Assembly: GCF_025964975.1 (NCBI RefSeq)
Contig: NZ_JAOPXV010000233.1
Location: forward strand, 1-34,909
DNA from: Nocardioides sp.
GTDB taxonomy: Bacteria > Actinomycetota > Actinomycetes > Propionibacteriales > Nocardioidaceae
DNA: 34,909 bases
Direction of reading: 5' to 3'
Part shown: in pieces, positions 8,726 to 18,815 of the stretch
Layout: each line of letters starts with the position of its first letter
Numbering within the stretch: the first letter of the stretch is position 1
Translations under genes and position numbers: made by a program
The notes under the pieces: model-generated
Seen by the model: only the letters and a program-made list of their open reading frames with translations
What the model was told of the DNA's origin: nothing
Database searches by the model: none

Positions 8726-9420
8726 TGACGGCCATCACCCATCCGCGCGTCGCGCCGAGACGTGGAGGAGTCGGCGGCACCTGGTGGAGCAAGGCGTTCC
8801 TCCGGGCAGTGGAGGAGGCTGCGTTCTCCACTGCCGAGCTCAAGCTCGGGCGGGCGCACGCCCGCTCGGGCGGCGTCGGCGCCATCACGGTCGGCGAGGG
8901 CACGTTCGTGGCGGCAGTCTTCGACCGCGACGACGTCTTCACCGTCACCGGGACCGTGCCGGTCCTTCCGGCCGATGACCAGTCGGTGCTGGTCGAGCTG
9001 ATCGCCGCCGAGGCGGGACGGATCGGCGCACTCATGGCGGGCGACCTGCCACATCCGCTGGTCGAGTCGGTGGAGGAAGCCGGTGTCGAGCTGTTGCCGT
9101 ACGGCGGCGAGCTCGGGTCCGCCTGCACGTGCGAGGGCTGGCTCGACCCCTGCCCCCACGCGCTGGCCGTCCTGACGCAGCTGGCCTGGTTGATCCAGCG
9201 AGATCCCTTCGTGCTGATCCAGCTCCGTGGCCTCGGGCGGGACGAGGTCCTGGCCCGGCTGCACGCTCTCAGTCGGACGCTCCCACGGACTGCCAGCACC
9301 GCTGAGGATCAGGAGTCCGGCGACCCGGACGAGATCGACGACCTGGCGATCGCCGAGGAGGCCGCCCTGCGCGCGGCCCGGGAGCTCACCCTGTTGAAGG
9401 CGAGCGGCGAGCGAGCCTGA
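8725..9420 (+). CDS. SWIM zinc-finger protein, partner of the SNF2 ATPase
   Basis: A 231-residue protein whose SWIM zinc finger reads CTCEGWLDPCPH (Cys134, Cys136, Cys143, His145), the C-x-C-x6-C-x-H pattern. SWIM domains are thought to bind DNA or proteins and are often found beside or within bacterial SNF2 ATPases. The ATG overlaps the SNF2 stop codon in a TGATG arrangement, which indicates translational coupling and joint function. The C-terminal ~70 residues are acidic and helical. A DNA-remodelling or repair role is inference from the partner. Confidence 0.88.
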   Translation: MTAITHPRVAPRRGGVGGTWWSKAFLRAVEEAAFSTAELKLGRAHARSGGVGAITVGEGTFVAAVFDRDDVFTVTGTVPVLPADDQSVLVELIAAEAGRIGALMAGDLPHPLVESVEEAGVELLPYGGELGSACTCEGWLDPCPHALAVLTQLAWLIQRDPFVLIQLRGLGRDEVLARLHALSRTLPRTASTAEDQESGDPDEIDDLAIAEEAALRAARELTLLKASGERA

Positions 9421-9494
9421 GCCAGGCGGGGCGGGAGGTGAGCCTCAGGCCTTGGCCTCCTCCTCGACCTGCTCCTCGAGGGTCGCACTGAGCT

Positions 9495-10061
9495 TCAGGC
9501 GCGAGAGCCCGACGGCTCCTCGAGGAGGGCACCGAGCGCCATCGAGCGCAGGAGATCGTGCATCTCGTCGTCGGGGACCAAGCCGCTGTGGGGGGTCGAG
9601 TTGAGCAGACCGAAGGCCACGTGAGCCATCGCCCGCGCCCGGTCCGCGGACAGCTGGGCGTGGAACCCGCGCAGCTCGCGGGCCCATACCTCGACATAGT
9701 CGCGCTGCAGGCTCCGGACCCGCTCGCGAGCCTCGTCGGGCAGGGAGGACCAGTCGCGGTCCTGGACGACGATGAGTGCGCGGTGCGAGAGCGAGAACTC
9801 GATGTGCCACTCGACGAGCGCCTCGATGGCCGCCCCCGGGTCCGCGGCCGCCCCTGCCCGGGCCGTGCCCTGGGCGAGCAACCGCTCGCTGATGGAGACC
9901 AGCATCTCGGCCAGCATCGCGTCCTTGCTGGCGAAGTGCTTGTAGAGCGCCGGACCGGAGATGCCGCAGGCCGCCCCGAGCTCGGCGACCGAAACGCCGT
10001 GGAACCCCTTCTGGGCGAAGAGGCCGGCTGCGATGTCGAGGATCTGCTGGCGCCGGGACAC
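9495..10061 (-). CDS. TetR/AcrR-family repressor, likely regulator of the leucine-catabolic operon
   Basis: A 188-residue regulator. Residues 1-50 form the TetR DNA-binding domain, with the recognition region ACGISGPALYKHFASKDAML. The rest is a variable helical ligand and dimerisation domain. The start is GTG, six nt after TAACCT, which is itself part of an 18-bp palindrome at 10069-10086. A near-identical palindrome lies just before the carboxylase operon at 10895-10912, so autoregulation and control of that operon are likely. By analogy with other acyl-CoA-responsive TetR proteins the ligand may be a leucine-derived acyl-CoA; this is inference. A second minus frame ending at 9445 is open beneath its 3' end. 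Confidence 0.9.
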   Translation of the reverse strand: MSRRQQILDIAAGLFAQKGFHGVSVAELGAACGISGPALYKHFASKDAMLAEMLVSISERLLAQGTARAGAAADPGAAIEALVEWHIEFSLSHRALIVVQDRDWSSLPDEARERVRSLQRDYVEVWARELRGFHAQLSADRARAMAHVAFGLLNSTPHSGLVPDDEMHDLLRSMALGALLEEPSGSRA

Positions 10062-10068
10062 GGAGTCA

Positions 10069-10086
10069 GGTTAACCCCCGCTAACC
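10069..10086. promoter_or_regulatory. TetR operator, copy 1, over the tetR -10
   Basis: GGTTAACCCCCGCTAACC is an inverted repeat (GGTTA-N8-TAACC). It is identical at 14 of 18 positions to the site at 10895-10912. The minus-strand TAACCT (10068-10073) is the likely -10 of the regulator gene, six nt from its GTG, so a bound repressor would block RNA polymerase. Confidence 0.72.
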
Positions 10087-10151
10087 GCATGCCGCCTGAA
10101 CAGTGGGGCCAGCACCACTGTGGCGGGGCCCGTGGCTCGATAACCTCACCC

Positions 10152-10496
10152 ATGAGCGCCGAGACGACCCCTGCCCGGCCGCTGCGTGTGGTGCTCGCCG
10201 AGGACGGCGACCTGGTCAGGGCAGGGGCGCTCGCGCTGCTGGAGCGGTTCCCCGAGATCAGCGTCGTCGGCACCGCGACCTCCCTCGACGAGCTGCTGCG
10301 CGTCGTCGATGACGTGCATCCCGACGTCCTGCTCACCGACGTGCGGATGCCGCCGGGATTCAGCGACGAAGGCATCCAGGCGGCACGCCGGCTCCATACC
10401 ACCCGCCCGGAGCTCGCCGTCCTGGTGCTGACGCAGTATGCCGACGTGGAGTACGCCCTGGACCTCACCGCGGAGGGCAGCGCCGGGCGCGGCTAC
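10152..10496 (+). pseudogene. truncated response regulator (receiver domain only)
   Basis: From ATG 10152 the frame encodes a NarL-type receiver: VVLAEDGDLVRAG with acidic residues 17-18, and phospho-acceptor Asp63 in LLTDVRMPP. It follows the family to AEGSAGRGY at ~115. It then jumps straight into histidine-kinase sequence, losing the conserved Lys, the last part of the receiver and the whole LuxR-type DNA-binding domain. The open frame itself runs out of frame to 10631. A deletion that fused a regulator gene to the following kinase gene explains this best. It is probably not functional. Confidence 0.75.
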
Positions 10497-10504
10497 TGCG
10501 CGTC

Positions 10505-10755
10505 GGTGCGCCATCTCCTGCACGGTCGACGCCGACGACCTCCCGAGGTACGACGAGGGGGTCGAGGCTGCCGTCTACTTCTGCATCCTCGAGGCCCTGC
10601 AGAACGCCGTGAAGCACTCCGGGGCAGCTGACGTCAGGGTCCAGCTGAGCGCTGGCCCCTGCTCGTGTTCGAGGTCAGCGACGACGGCGCCGGTTTCGAT
10701 CCCAGGGAGCAGCCGCACGCGGGCGGGTTGCTCGGCATGCAGGCGCGCATACGCC
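10505..10755 (+). pseudogene. histidine kinase fragment (HATPase domain), frameshifted
   Basis: The plus frame starting at 10513 reads [20 protein letters not shown] and then [11 protein letters not shown], the N box of a NarL-partner histidine kinase. After VQLS near 10650 the frame changes, and the G1 box continues as [13 protein letters not shown], then GLLGMQARI. There is no dimerisation domain, sensor or end of the ATPase domain. Together with the preceding receiver fragment it is the remains of a two-component system. Confidence 0.75.
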
Positions 10756-10910
10756 CCACCTCCGCCGAGACGATCACGAAGGACCCGCGCGAGATGGCGC
10801 TCCGCTTCCAGGTCGAGCTCCTGGAGGAGATCGTCCAGGACGAGCGACTGGGCCGCACCACCACCCAGGCGGCGATCGACGGGCTGGCGTCGCGGGTTAA
10901 CAGTCACTAA
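10751..10910 (+). pseudogene. unassigned coding remnant fused behind the kinase fragment
   Basis: After the kinase residues, the frame continues with about 50 codons of plausible protein sequence, including [20 protein letters not shown], to a TAA at 10908-10910. It does not look like the end of a histidine kinase. The origin is not recognised; it may be the tail of a third gene brought in by the deletion. The TetR operator overlaps its last codons. Confidence 0.35.
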
Positions 10911-10912
10911 CC
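10895..10912. promoter_or_regulatory. TetR operator, copy 2, over the carboxylase operon -10
   Basis: GGTTAACAGTCACTAACC shares GGTTAAC and CTAACC with the site upstream of tetR. The plus-strand TAACCT (10908-10913) stands seven nt before ATG 10921 and is the probable -10 of a leaderless operon mRNA. Confidence 0.72.
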
Positions 10913-10920
10913 TGCTGGGC

Positions 10921-12465
10921 ATGGCAGAGATGACGGATCTGGTCGCGGAGCTGCGCGAGCGACTCGCGCTCGTGAGGCGGGGAGGGTCGGAGAGCGCACG
11001 GGGCAAGCACACGGCGCGGGGCAAGCTGCTGGTCCGCGACCGCGTCGACCGGCTCCTCGACCCCGGCAGCCCCTTCCTCGAGCTGAGCCCGTTGGCAGCG
11101 ACCGGGATGTACGGCGCCCCCGGCCAGGACAACGCCGTGCCGGCCGCCGGCATCGTGACCGGCATCGGCCGGGTCGAGGGCCGCGAGGTCGTGGTCGTCG
11201 CCAACGACGCCACGGTCAAGGGCGGGACCTACTACCCGCTGACCGTCAAGAAGCACCTCCGAGCTCAGGCGATCGCCAGCGACAACCACCTCCCCTGCAT
11301 CTACCTCGTCGACTCCGGCGGCGCGTTCCTGCCGATGCAGGACGACGTCTTCCCCGACCGCGAGCACTTCGGCCGGATCTTCTTCAACCAGGCCAACCTG
11401 AGCGGCCGCGGGATCCCGCAGATCGCCAGCGTCATGGGCTCGTGCACGGCCGGTGGCGCCTATGTCCCCGCTATGAGCGACGAGAGCGTGATCGTCAAGA
11501 ACCAGGGCACCATCTTCCTGGGCGGGCCACCGCTGGTGAAGGCGGCCACCGGCGAGATCGTCTCTGCGGAGGACCTCGGCGGCGGCGACGTCCATGCCCG
11601 CACCTCCGGCGTGGTCGATCACCTCGCCGACGACGACGCGCACGCCCTGCGGATCGTCCGCAGCATCGTCGCCACGCTCCCGACCCAGACGCACGGCCGG
11701 TCGCCGGGTGCCGTCGAGGAGCCGCACCAGCCCCCGGAGTCGCTCTACGACGTGGTACCGACCGACACGCGCACGCCGTACGACGTCCGCGAGGTCATCC
11801 GCCGGATCATCGACGGCAGCCGGATGCATGAGTTCAAGAAGCTCTACGGCGAGACGCTGGTGACCTGCTTCGCCAAGATCCACGGCTACGACGTGGGGAT
11901 CATCGCCAACAACGGGATCCTCTTCAGCGAGTCCGCTCTCAAGGGCGCGCACTTCATCGAGCTGTGCAACCAGCGCGGCATCCCGCTGGTCTTCCTCCAG
12001 AACATCACCGGCTTCATGGTCGGGCGGGAGTACGAGAACCGCGGGATCGCCCGCGACGGCGCCAAGCTCGTGACGGCCGTCGCGTGCAGCGTGGTGCCGA
12101 AGTTCACCGTGGTCATCGGCGGCTCCTTCGGCGCCGGCAACTACGGCATGTGCGGACGCGCCTACGACCCGCGGTTCCTGTGGATGTGGCCCAACGCCCG
12201 CATCTCGGTGATGGGCGGCGAACAGGCGGCCAGCGTGCTCGCCGAGGTCCGCACCGACCTCGAGGACGACGAGCAGGTCGAGGCGTTCAAGGCTCCGATC
12301 CGCGAGCAGTACGAGACCCAGGGCTCGCCGTACTACTCCACGGCCCGGCTCTGGGACGACGGCGTGATCGACCCGGCGGACACCCGTCGCGTGCTGGGCA
12401 TGGGGCTCGCGGTCGCCGCGCATGCGCCGGTCCCGGCTCCCAACTACGGCATCTTCCGGATGTAG
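10921..12465 (+). CDS. mccB: methylcrotonyl-CoA carboxylase, carboxyltransferase (beta) subunit
   Basis: A 514-residue carboxyltransferase that moves CO2 from biotin to 3-methylcrotonyl-CoA, giving 3-methylglutaconyl-CoA in leucine breakdown. It has the acyl-CoA carboxylase fold: [20 protein letters not shown] at the N-terminus, then the oxyanion-forming [16 protein letters not shown]. The block [19 protein letters not shown] is typical of methylcrotonyl-CoA rather than propionyl-CoA carboxylases. The second half has [20 protein letters not shown] and a second glycine-rich [19 protein letters not shown] 10921 is chosen because it is seven nt after TAACCT; the open frame upstream is pseudogene sequence. 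A biotin-carboxylase and HMG-CoA lyase follow, confirming the pathway. Confidence 0.93.
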   Translation: MAEMTDLVAELRERLALVRRGGSESARGKHTARGKLLVRDRVDRLLDPGSPFLELSPLAATGMYGAPGQDNAVPAAGIVTGIGRVEGREVVVVANDATVKGGTYYPLTVKKHLRAQAIASDNHLPCIYLVDSGGAFLPMQDDVFPDREHFGRIFFNQANLSGRGIPQIASVMGSCTAGGAYVPAMSDESVIVKNQGTIFLGGPPLVKAATGEIVSAEDLGGGDVHARTSGVVDHLADDDAHALRIVRSIVATLPTQTHGRSPGAVEEPHQPPESLYDVVPTDTRTPYDVREVIRRIIDGSRMHEFKKLYGETLVTCFAKIHGYDVGIIANNGILFSESALKGAHFIELCNQRGIPLVFLQNITGFMVGREYENRGIARDGAKLVTAVACSVVPKFTVVIGGSFGAGNYGMCGRAYDPRFLWMWPNARISVMGGEQAASVLAEVRTDLEDDEQVEAFKAPIREQYETQGSPYYSTARLWDDGVIDPADTRRVLGMGLAVAAHAPVPAPNYGIFRM

Positions 12466-12528
12466 TCGTCCGGGTCGAGGAGCGAGCTTGCGAGCCCCGC
12501 AGATGCCCGGCGCAGAAAGGTACAGACC

Positions 12529-14440
<1,912 letters not shown>

Positions 14441-14448
<8 letters not shown>

Positions 14449-15337
14449 GGTCACGATCTACGAGGTCGGCCCGCGCGACGGCCTGCAGAACGAGAAGGGC
14501 GTGATCGCCACCGAGGTGAAGGTGGAGTTCATCCAGCGACTGCTGGCCGCCGGTCTCCCGATCGTCGAGGCCACCAGCTTCGTGCACCCGAAGTGGGTCC
14601 CCCAGCTCGCGGACGCGGCTGAGGTCATGGCAGCACTCGGTGATGCCGGGCGAGACCTGCCCGTGCTGGTTCCCAACGAGCGGGGGCTGGACCGTGCCCT
14701 CGAGCTGGGCGTCCGGCACATCGCCGTCTTCGGCAGCGCCACCGAGACCTTCGCGCAGAAGAACCTCAACCGGTCCCTCGACGAGCAGTTCGCGATGTTC
14801 GAGCCGACGGTGGCCCGCGCCCGAGCCGCCGGGATCGACGTCCGCGCATACGTCTCCATGTGCTTCGGCGACCCGTGGGAGGGAGCCGTGCCCGTCGACC
14901 AGGTCGTCGGCGTCGGCAAGCGGCTCTTCGACCTCGGCGCCAGCGAGCTCAGCCTCGGCGACACGATCGGCGTCGGCACGGCTGGCCAGGTGAAGGACCT
15001 GATCGCCGCCTTCACGGACGCCGGGATGCAGCTCGACGACCTGGCGATGCACTTCCACGACACGTACGGCCAGGCCCTGGCCAATGCCTACTCCGCCCTG
15101 CAGGCAGGGGTCACCACCTTCGACGCGAGCGCCGGCGGACTGGGCGGCTGCCCCTACGCCAAGAGCGCCACCGGCAACCTCGCCACCGAGGACCTCGTGT
15201 GGATGCTGCGCGGACTGGGCATCGAGACGGGCGTCGACCTGGACGCCGTCGTCACCACCAGCGTGTGGATGGCCGAGCATCTCGGACGGCCCAGTCCCAG
15301 CGCCGTGGTGCGTGCGCTGGCACAATCAGATTCATGA
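14441..15337 (+). CDS. hydroxymethylglutaryl-CoA lyase
   Basis: A 298-residue TIM-barrel lyase that splits HMG-CoA into acetyl-CoA and acetoacetate, the last step of leucine degradation. The substrate and metal motif is VGPRDGLQNE, with Arg12 and Asp13. The family signature GGCPYAKSATGNLATEDL has the active-site Cys237. The metal-binding HFHDTYGQALAN precedes it. The start overlaps the end of mccA, and its own stop overlaps the start of the following sulfotransferase gene (ATGA), so all are translated together. 3-Methylglutaconyl-CoA hydratase and isovaleryl-CoA dehydrogenase are not in the window. Confidence 0.94.
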
Positions 15338-16422
15338 GCCGCGTCGTCCATCTCCACATCGGCGCTCCGAAGACCGGGACGACCTACCTCCAGGACCGCC
15401 TGATGCTCAACCAGGCGTCGCTGGCCGAACACGGGATCACCATCCCGACCAAGAACCGGTTCGTCGACGCCGACCTCTTCCACTTCCGGGCCGCCCTCGA
15501 CCTGCTGGACCAGGACTGGGGTGGCACGCCGGGCCACGCCAAGGGCTCCTGGGACACGATGGTCAAGCGCGTCCGCCGCGCGCGGGGCGCGGTGATCATT
15601 AGCCACGAGATCCTCGCGCCTGCCAAGCCCGACACGATCGCGCGCGTGCTCAACGACCTCGCCGACAGCGAGGTCCATGTCGTCTATTCCGCCCGCGACC
15701 TCGGGCGCCAGCTCCCCGCTGCCTGGCAGGAGAGCATCAAGCAGGGTCGCAAGTGGACCTTCCAACGGTTCCTCACCAAGGTCGAGCGGGGCCAGACGTG
15801 GTTCCGCAGCGCCATGGACCTGCCGACGGTGCTGGACAACTGGGGGGCGAAGCTCCCGCCCGAACGGGTCCACGTCGTCACCGTCCCGCACGACCGCGGG
15901 CCCACCGGCAACGAGCTGTGGCTCCGCTTCTGCCGCGCCTTCGGCATCGACCCGGCCTGGGCGCCGTTGGACTCGGAGCGGTCCAACCGCTCCCTCGGGA
16001 TCGCCGAGACCCAGCTCGTACGCCGCCTCAACCGTCGCCTCGAGCTGCCGATGTGGCGCGACGCGACCTACGACGGACTGATCCGGGAGCTGCTGGCCCA
16101 GGAAGTGCTGGTCGCTCGCGACTCGTTCCCGGTGCGCCTGCCACCGGACCGCTTCGACTTCGCCGAGGCCCAGGCGCAGCTGTGGATCGACTGGATCAAG
16201 GCCAACGGCGTCGACGTGATCGGTGACGTCGAGGACCTGCGCCCGGTCCGCCCCGACCCCGACAAGCCGTGGCGCGACCCGGACCGGGTGAGCCCGAAGC
16301 TGCAGCTCGGCGCGGCCCTCGATGCCCTGACGATGATGACCCGCGAGGCTGCCGAACGCACGCCCACCGACGACCTGCCCCGCAGGCTGCGGCAGCAGGC
16401 TCGCCGACTGCGCGAGCGCTAG
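15334..16422 (+). CDS. sulfotransferase-like protein, copy 1
   Basis: A 362-residue protein of the P-loop-like sulfotransferase superfamily, which usually transfers sulfate from PAPS to carbohydrates, lipids or small molecules. The 5'-phosphosulfate loop is HIGAPKTGTTYLQD (8-21), and the 3'-phosphate region is VVYSARDLGRQ (116-126). ISHEIL (89-94), ERSNRSLGIAETQLVRR and a GDVEDL block are shared with the paralogue at 17595-18800. No signal peptide or membrane helix is seen. It starts inside the HMG-CoA lyase stop codon (ATGA). Substrate is unknown, and a link to leucine catabolism is not obvious. Confidence 0.8.
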   Translation: MSRVVHLHIGAPKTGTTYLQDRLMLNQASLAEHGITIPTKNRFVDADLFHFRAALDLLDQDWGGTPGHAKGSWDTMVKRVRRARGAVIISHEILAPAKPDTIARVLNDLADSEVHVVYSARDLGRQLPAAWQESIKQGRKWTFQRFLTKVERGQTWFRSAMDLPTVLDNWGAKLPPERVHVVTVPHDRGPTGNELWLRFCRAFGIDPAWAPLDSERSNRSLGIAETQLVRRLNRRLELPMWRDATYDGLIRELLAQEVLVARDSFPVRLPPDRFDFAEAQAQLWIDWIKANGVDVIGDVEDLRPVRPDPDKPWRDPDRVSPKLQLGAALDALTMMTREAAERTPTDDLPRRLRQQARRLRER

Positions 16423-16437
16423 CGGGCGCGGGTCGCC

Positions 16438-17598
16438 TTGAGCGTTCACCACACCGACCCCTCGCCGGGTGCCGACCGCGCGTGGGGCTGGGTCGCGCAC
16501 CTGCGCGGGGGCGGCACCACCCCCTGGCACGCCTGGGCCGGGGGCGCCGAGCCGACTGCCCGGGTGCTGCCCGGCGCACAGCAGCTCGAGCTGCTGCGGC
16601 GGATCAACATCGCGGAGTCGAGTGACGAGCCCCACCGTGGAAGGAGCCACCTCAGCACTCGACTCGCCGACCGGGTGGTCACTGCCGCCGCACCGGGCCG
16701 CGGCAAGCCCGATCTGCCCCTCGTGGGCGTCGGTCCTTCGGCGTACGGACCACTGCCCGTCGACCCCAGCCTGCTGCCGGCCGACGAGCTGATCCGCGTC
16801 GCGACCAGTGTCCTGGCCGAGGACGTCGTCGCCCTCGGCGTGCCTGCACCGGCACGGCAGCTGCCGAGGTCGTGGCGCCGGGACGTCCGGGTCGTCGGCA
16901 ACCCGCTGGAAGCGGCGCACCTCCGCGCATACGTGGTCGGTCGCCGGCCCCCCAGCCGGAAGCGCGCCGCGGTGCTGGTGGTCGGCGGTCCGCTCGACCA
17001 GATGCTGGCGGACGTGTGGAGCCGCCGATGCTTCGAGCGCGGCTCGGGGGCCTGGCTGGAGTGGCTGCGGTTCTGGCAGCAGCGAGGCGAGCTGCCGCCG
17101 CGCATCGACCTGCCCGCGGTCGCCGCGCGTCAGCTGGAGTCGCACCGCGGCGTCCGCGTGGTGCTCGACTCCTCGGCCCTGCCCGAGCTCCTGCGCGTGC
17201 GCCGCATCCGGCCCCCGACGAGGCCGGGGGCCGATGCTGCGGAGCTCGCCCGTCGGATCGCCACCGTCGTCGGCCTGCTCGTCCCGTCGGAGGTCCGGGC
17301 TGCCCTGATGACCGAGACCCTGCTGCCGCGGATGCCGGCGACCGACACCCCGCCGGTGGCGCTACCTGACGAGCACCGCGCCTGGGTGGGTGCCGCGGCG
17401 CACCGCATGGCGCGACAGCTCCGCTGCGCTGGCTACCCTGTCGTCGGAGATCCGGACTCGGTCCTGCCGCTCGAGTCCTCCGGGTCGGGGGCATCGGTCG
17501 CGCAGGGCGCAGCGTCCAGTGAGCTCGTGCTGGAGCTTGCGGTGCGCATGCTGGTGGATCAGACCTGGAAGGCGACGAAGACGGAGGGGTCGAGGTGA
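16438..17598 (+). CDS. uncharacterised protein between two sulfotransferase paralogues
   Basis: A 386-residue protein whose family I do not recognise. The probable start is TTG at 16438, 15 nt after the preceding stop, and its stop overlaps the next start (GTGA). Near the N-terminus is a Trp- and Gly-rich stretch, WGWVAHLRGGGTTPWHAWAG. The middle is rich in Arg and Pro (GRRPPSRKRAAVLVVGG), and HRAWVGAAAHRMARQL lies near the end. No signal peptide, membrane helix or nucleotide-binding motif is evident. Its position suggests it acts with the sulfotransferases, for example as a partner or in making their substrate; this is only inference. Codon bias supports it as a real gene. Confidence 0.75.
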   Translation: MSVHHTDPSPGADRAWGWVAHLRGGGTTPWHAWAGGAEPTARVLPGAQQLELLRRINIAESSDEPHRGRSHLSTRLADRVVTAAAPGRGKPDLPLVGVGPSAYGPLPVDPSLLPADELIRVATSVLAEDVVALGVPAPARQLPRSWRRDVRVVGNPLEAAHLRAYVVGRRPPSRKRAAVLVVGGPLDQMLADVWSRRCFERGSGAWLEWLRFWQQRGELPPRIDLPAVAARQLESHRGVRVVLDSSALPELLRVRRIRPPTRPGADAAELARRIATVVGLLVPSEVRAALMTETLLPRMPATDTPPVALPDEHRAWVGAAAHRMARQLRCAGYPVVGDPDSVLPLESSGSGASVAQGAASSELVLELAVRMLVDQTWKATKTEGSR

Positions 17599-18800
17599 CC
17601 AGCACGGTGCCGTTGGAGACGGGCGTACGCCGCGTGCTGCTCCATGTCGGCACGCCGAAGACCGGCACCTCCTATCTCCAGGACGTGCTGTTCCGCAACC
17701 GCGACCTGCTGCGCGAGCACGGCATCCTCTACCCCGCCGACCGGTTCGACGGGCACTTCCTGGCCGCGCTGGACCTCATGCGTCTGACCTGGGGCGGCCT
17801 CGAGACCGAGGCCGTGGGTGCGTGGGACCGGCTCGCCGCCGAGGTCAGGGACTGGCCGCACACCTCGATCATCAGCCACGAGATCCTCTCCACCGCCTCG
17901 CCGACCCAGATCGATCGAGCGCTGACGTCCTTCGGCGACGGCGTCGAGGTGCACCTGATCCTGTCGGTGCGCGACCTGGTCCGTCAGGTCCCCGCCGAGT
18001 GGCAGGAGAACGTCAAGCACCGCAGCCTCGTCTCCTACACCCACTTCCTCGAGATGATCCGCGATCCCGCGCGTGACACCCGGATCGGCTCATGGTTCTG
18101 GGGAGCGCAGGAGATCCCCGACATCCTGGACCGCTGGGGCGCGATCCTGCCGCCCGAGCAGGTGCACCTGGTCACCGTCCCGAGGCCGGGAGCCGCGCCC
18201 GACGAGCTGTGGCGACGCTTCAGCGGCACTTTCGGCCTGGACGGGATCGACCTCGACCTGACTCCGGAGCGCGCCAACCCCTCGCTCGGGGTGCCCGAGA
18301 CCGCACTCCTCCGGTTGATCAACAAGCGCGTCACCTCAGTGGTCGCCCCGCCCGACTACCGGCCGCTGGTGCGCGAGCTGCTCGCCCACCAGACGCTGTC
18401 ACGTCGGACGAAGTCCGCCCGGCTGGGCCTGCCGCCTGCCACCCACGAGTGGGTCCAGGAGCTCTCGCGCACGTGGGCCGATGAGATCCAGAAGCGCGGC
18501 TACGACGTCGTCGGCGACCTCGCGGACCTGATCGGCCAACCGGCGACGACCTTCACCGACCCGGACACCGCCCCGGCCTCGGACCTGCTGCCCGCCTCGC
18601 TGGATGCCATCAAGGCGCTGCTTGTGGAGGGCTCTCGCCTTCGGGAGTCGGAGGCGAGGCTGGTGCGCGAGCTCGACGAGACCCGGGTCGAGCTGGAGCT
18701 GGCCCGTCGCTCGCCGGCAGAGAAGACCGTCCAGGCGATGCAGACGCACCGGTCGGGCCGTGCTGCCCTCACCGCCTACCGGCGGTTGCGCCGGCGCTGA
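17595..18800 (+). CDS. sulfotransferase-like protein, copy 2
   Basis: A 401-residue paralogue of the protein at 15334-16422. The 5'-phosphosulfate loop is HVGTPKTGTSYLQD (17-30), and the 3' region is ILSVRDLVRQ (122-131). Shared blocks are ISHEIL (93-98), RQVPAEWQENVKH, ERANPSLGVPETALLR and YDVVGDLADL. A C-terminal extension rich in Glu, Arg and Leu (about 345-380) probably forms a coiled coil. The GTG start overlaps the stop of the unknown gene. It ends 15 bp before the convergent EcsC gene. The pair most likely arose by duplication and then diverged. Confidence 0.8.
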   Translation: MTSTVPLETGVRRVLLHVGTPKTGTSYLQDVLFRNRDLLREHGILYPADRFDGHFLAALDLMRLTWGGLETEAVGAWDRLAAEVRDWPHTSIISHEILSTASPTQIDRALTSFGDGVEVHLILSVRDLVRQVPAEWQENVKHRSLVSYTHFLEMIRDPARDTRIGSWFWGAQEIPDILDRWGAILPPEQVHLVTVPRPGAAPDELWRRFSGTFGLDGIDLDLTPERANPSLGVPETALLRLINKRVTSVVAPPDYRPLVRELLAHQTLSRRTKSARLGLPPATHEWVQELSRTWADEIQKRGYDVVGDLADLIGQPATTFTDPDTAPASDLLPASLDAIKALLVEGSRLRESEARLVRELDETRVELELARRSPAEKTVQAMQTHRSGRAALTAYRRLRRR

Positions 18801-18815
18801 TCGGCCGGGCGCTGG

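Noticed and set aside
9445..9810. Minus-strand frame ending TLEEQVEEEAKA beneath the tetR 3' end
   Set aside because: The tail looks protein-like, but the tetR frame has the complete regulator and its own stop. The frame is mostly an out-of-frame shadow. A tetR frameshift variant cannot be fully excluded.
15154..17145. 663-codon minus-strand frame across the sulfotransferase region
   Set aside because: Shadow of the plus-strand genes, which carry recognisable motifs and overlapping starts.
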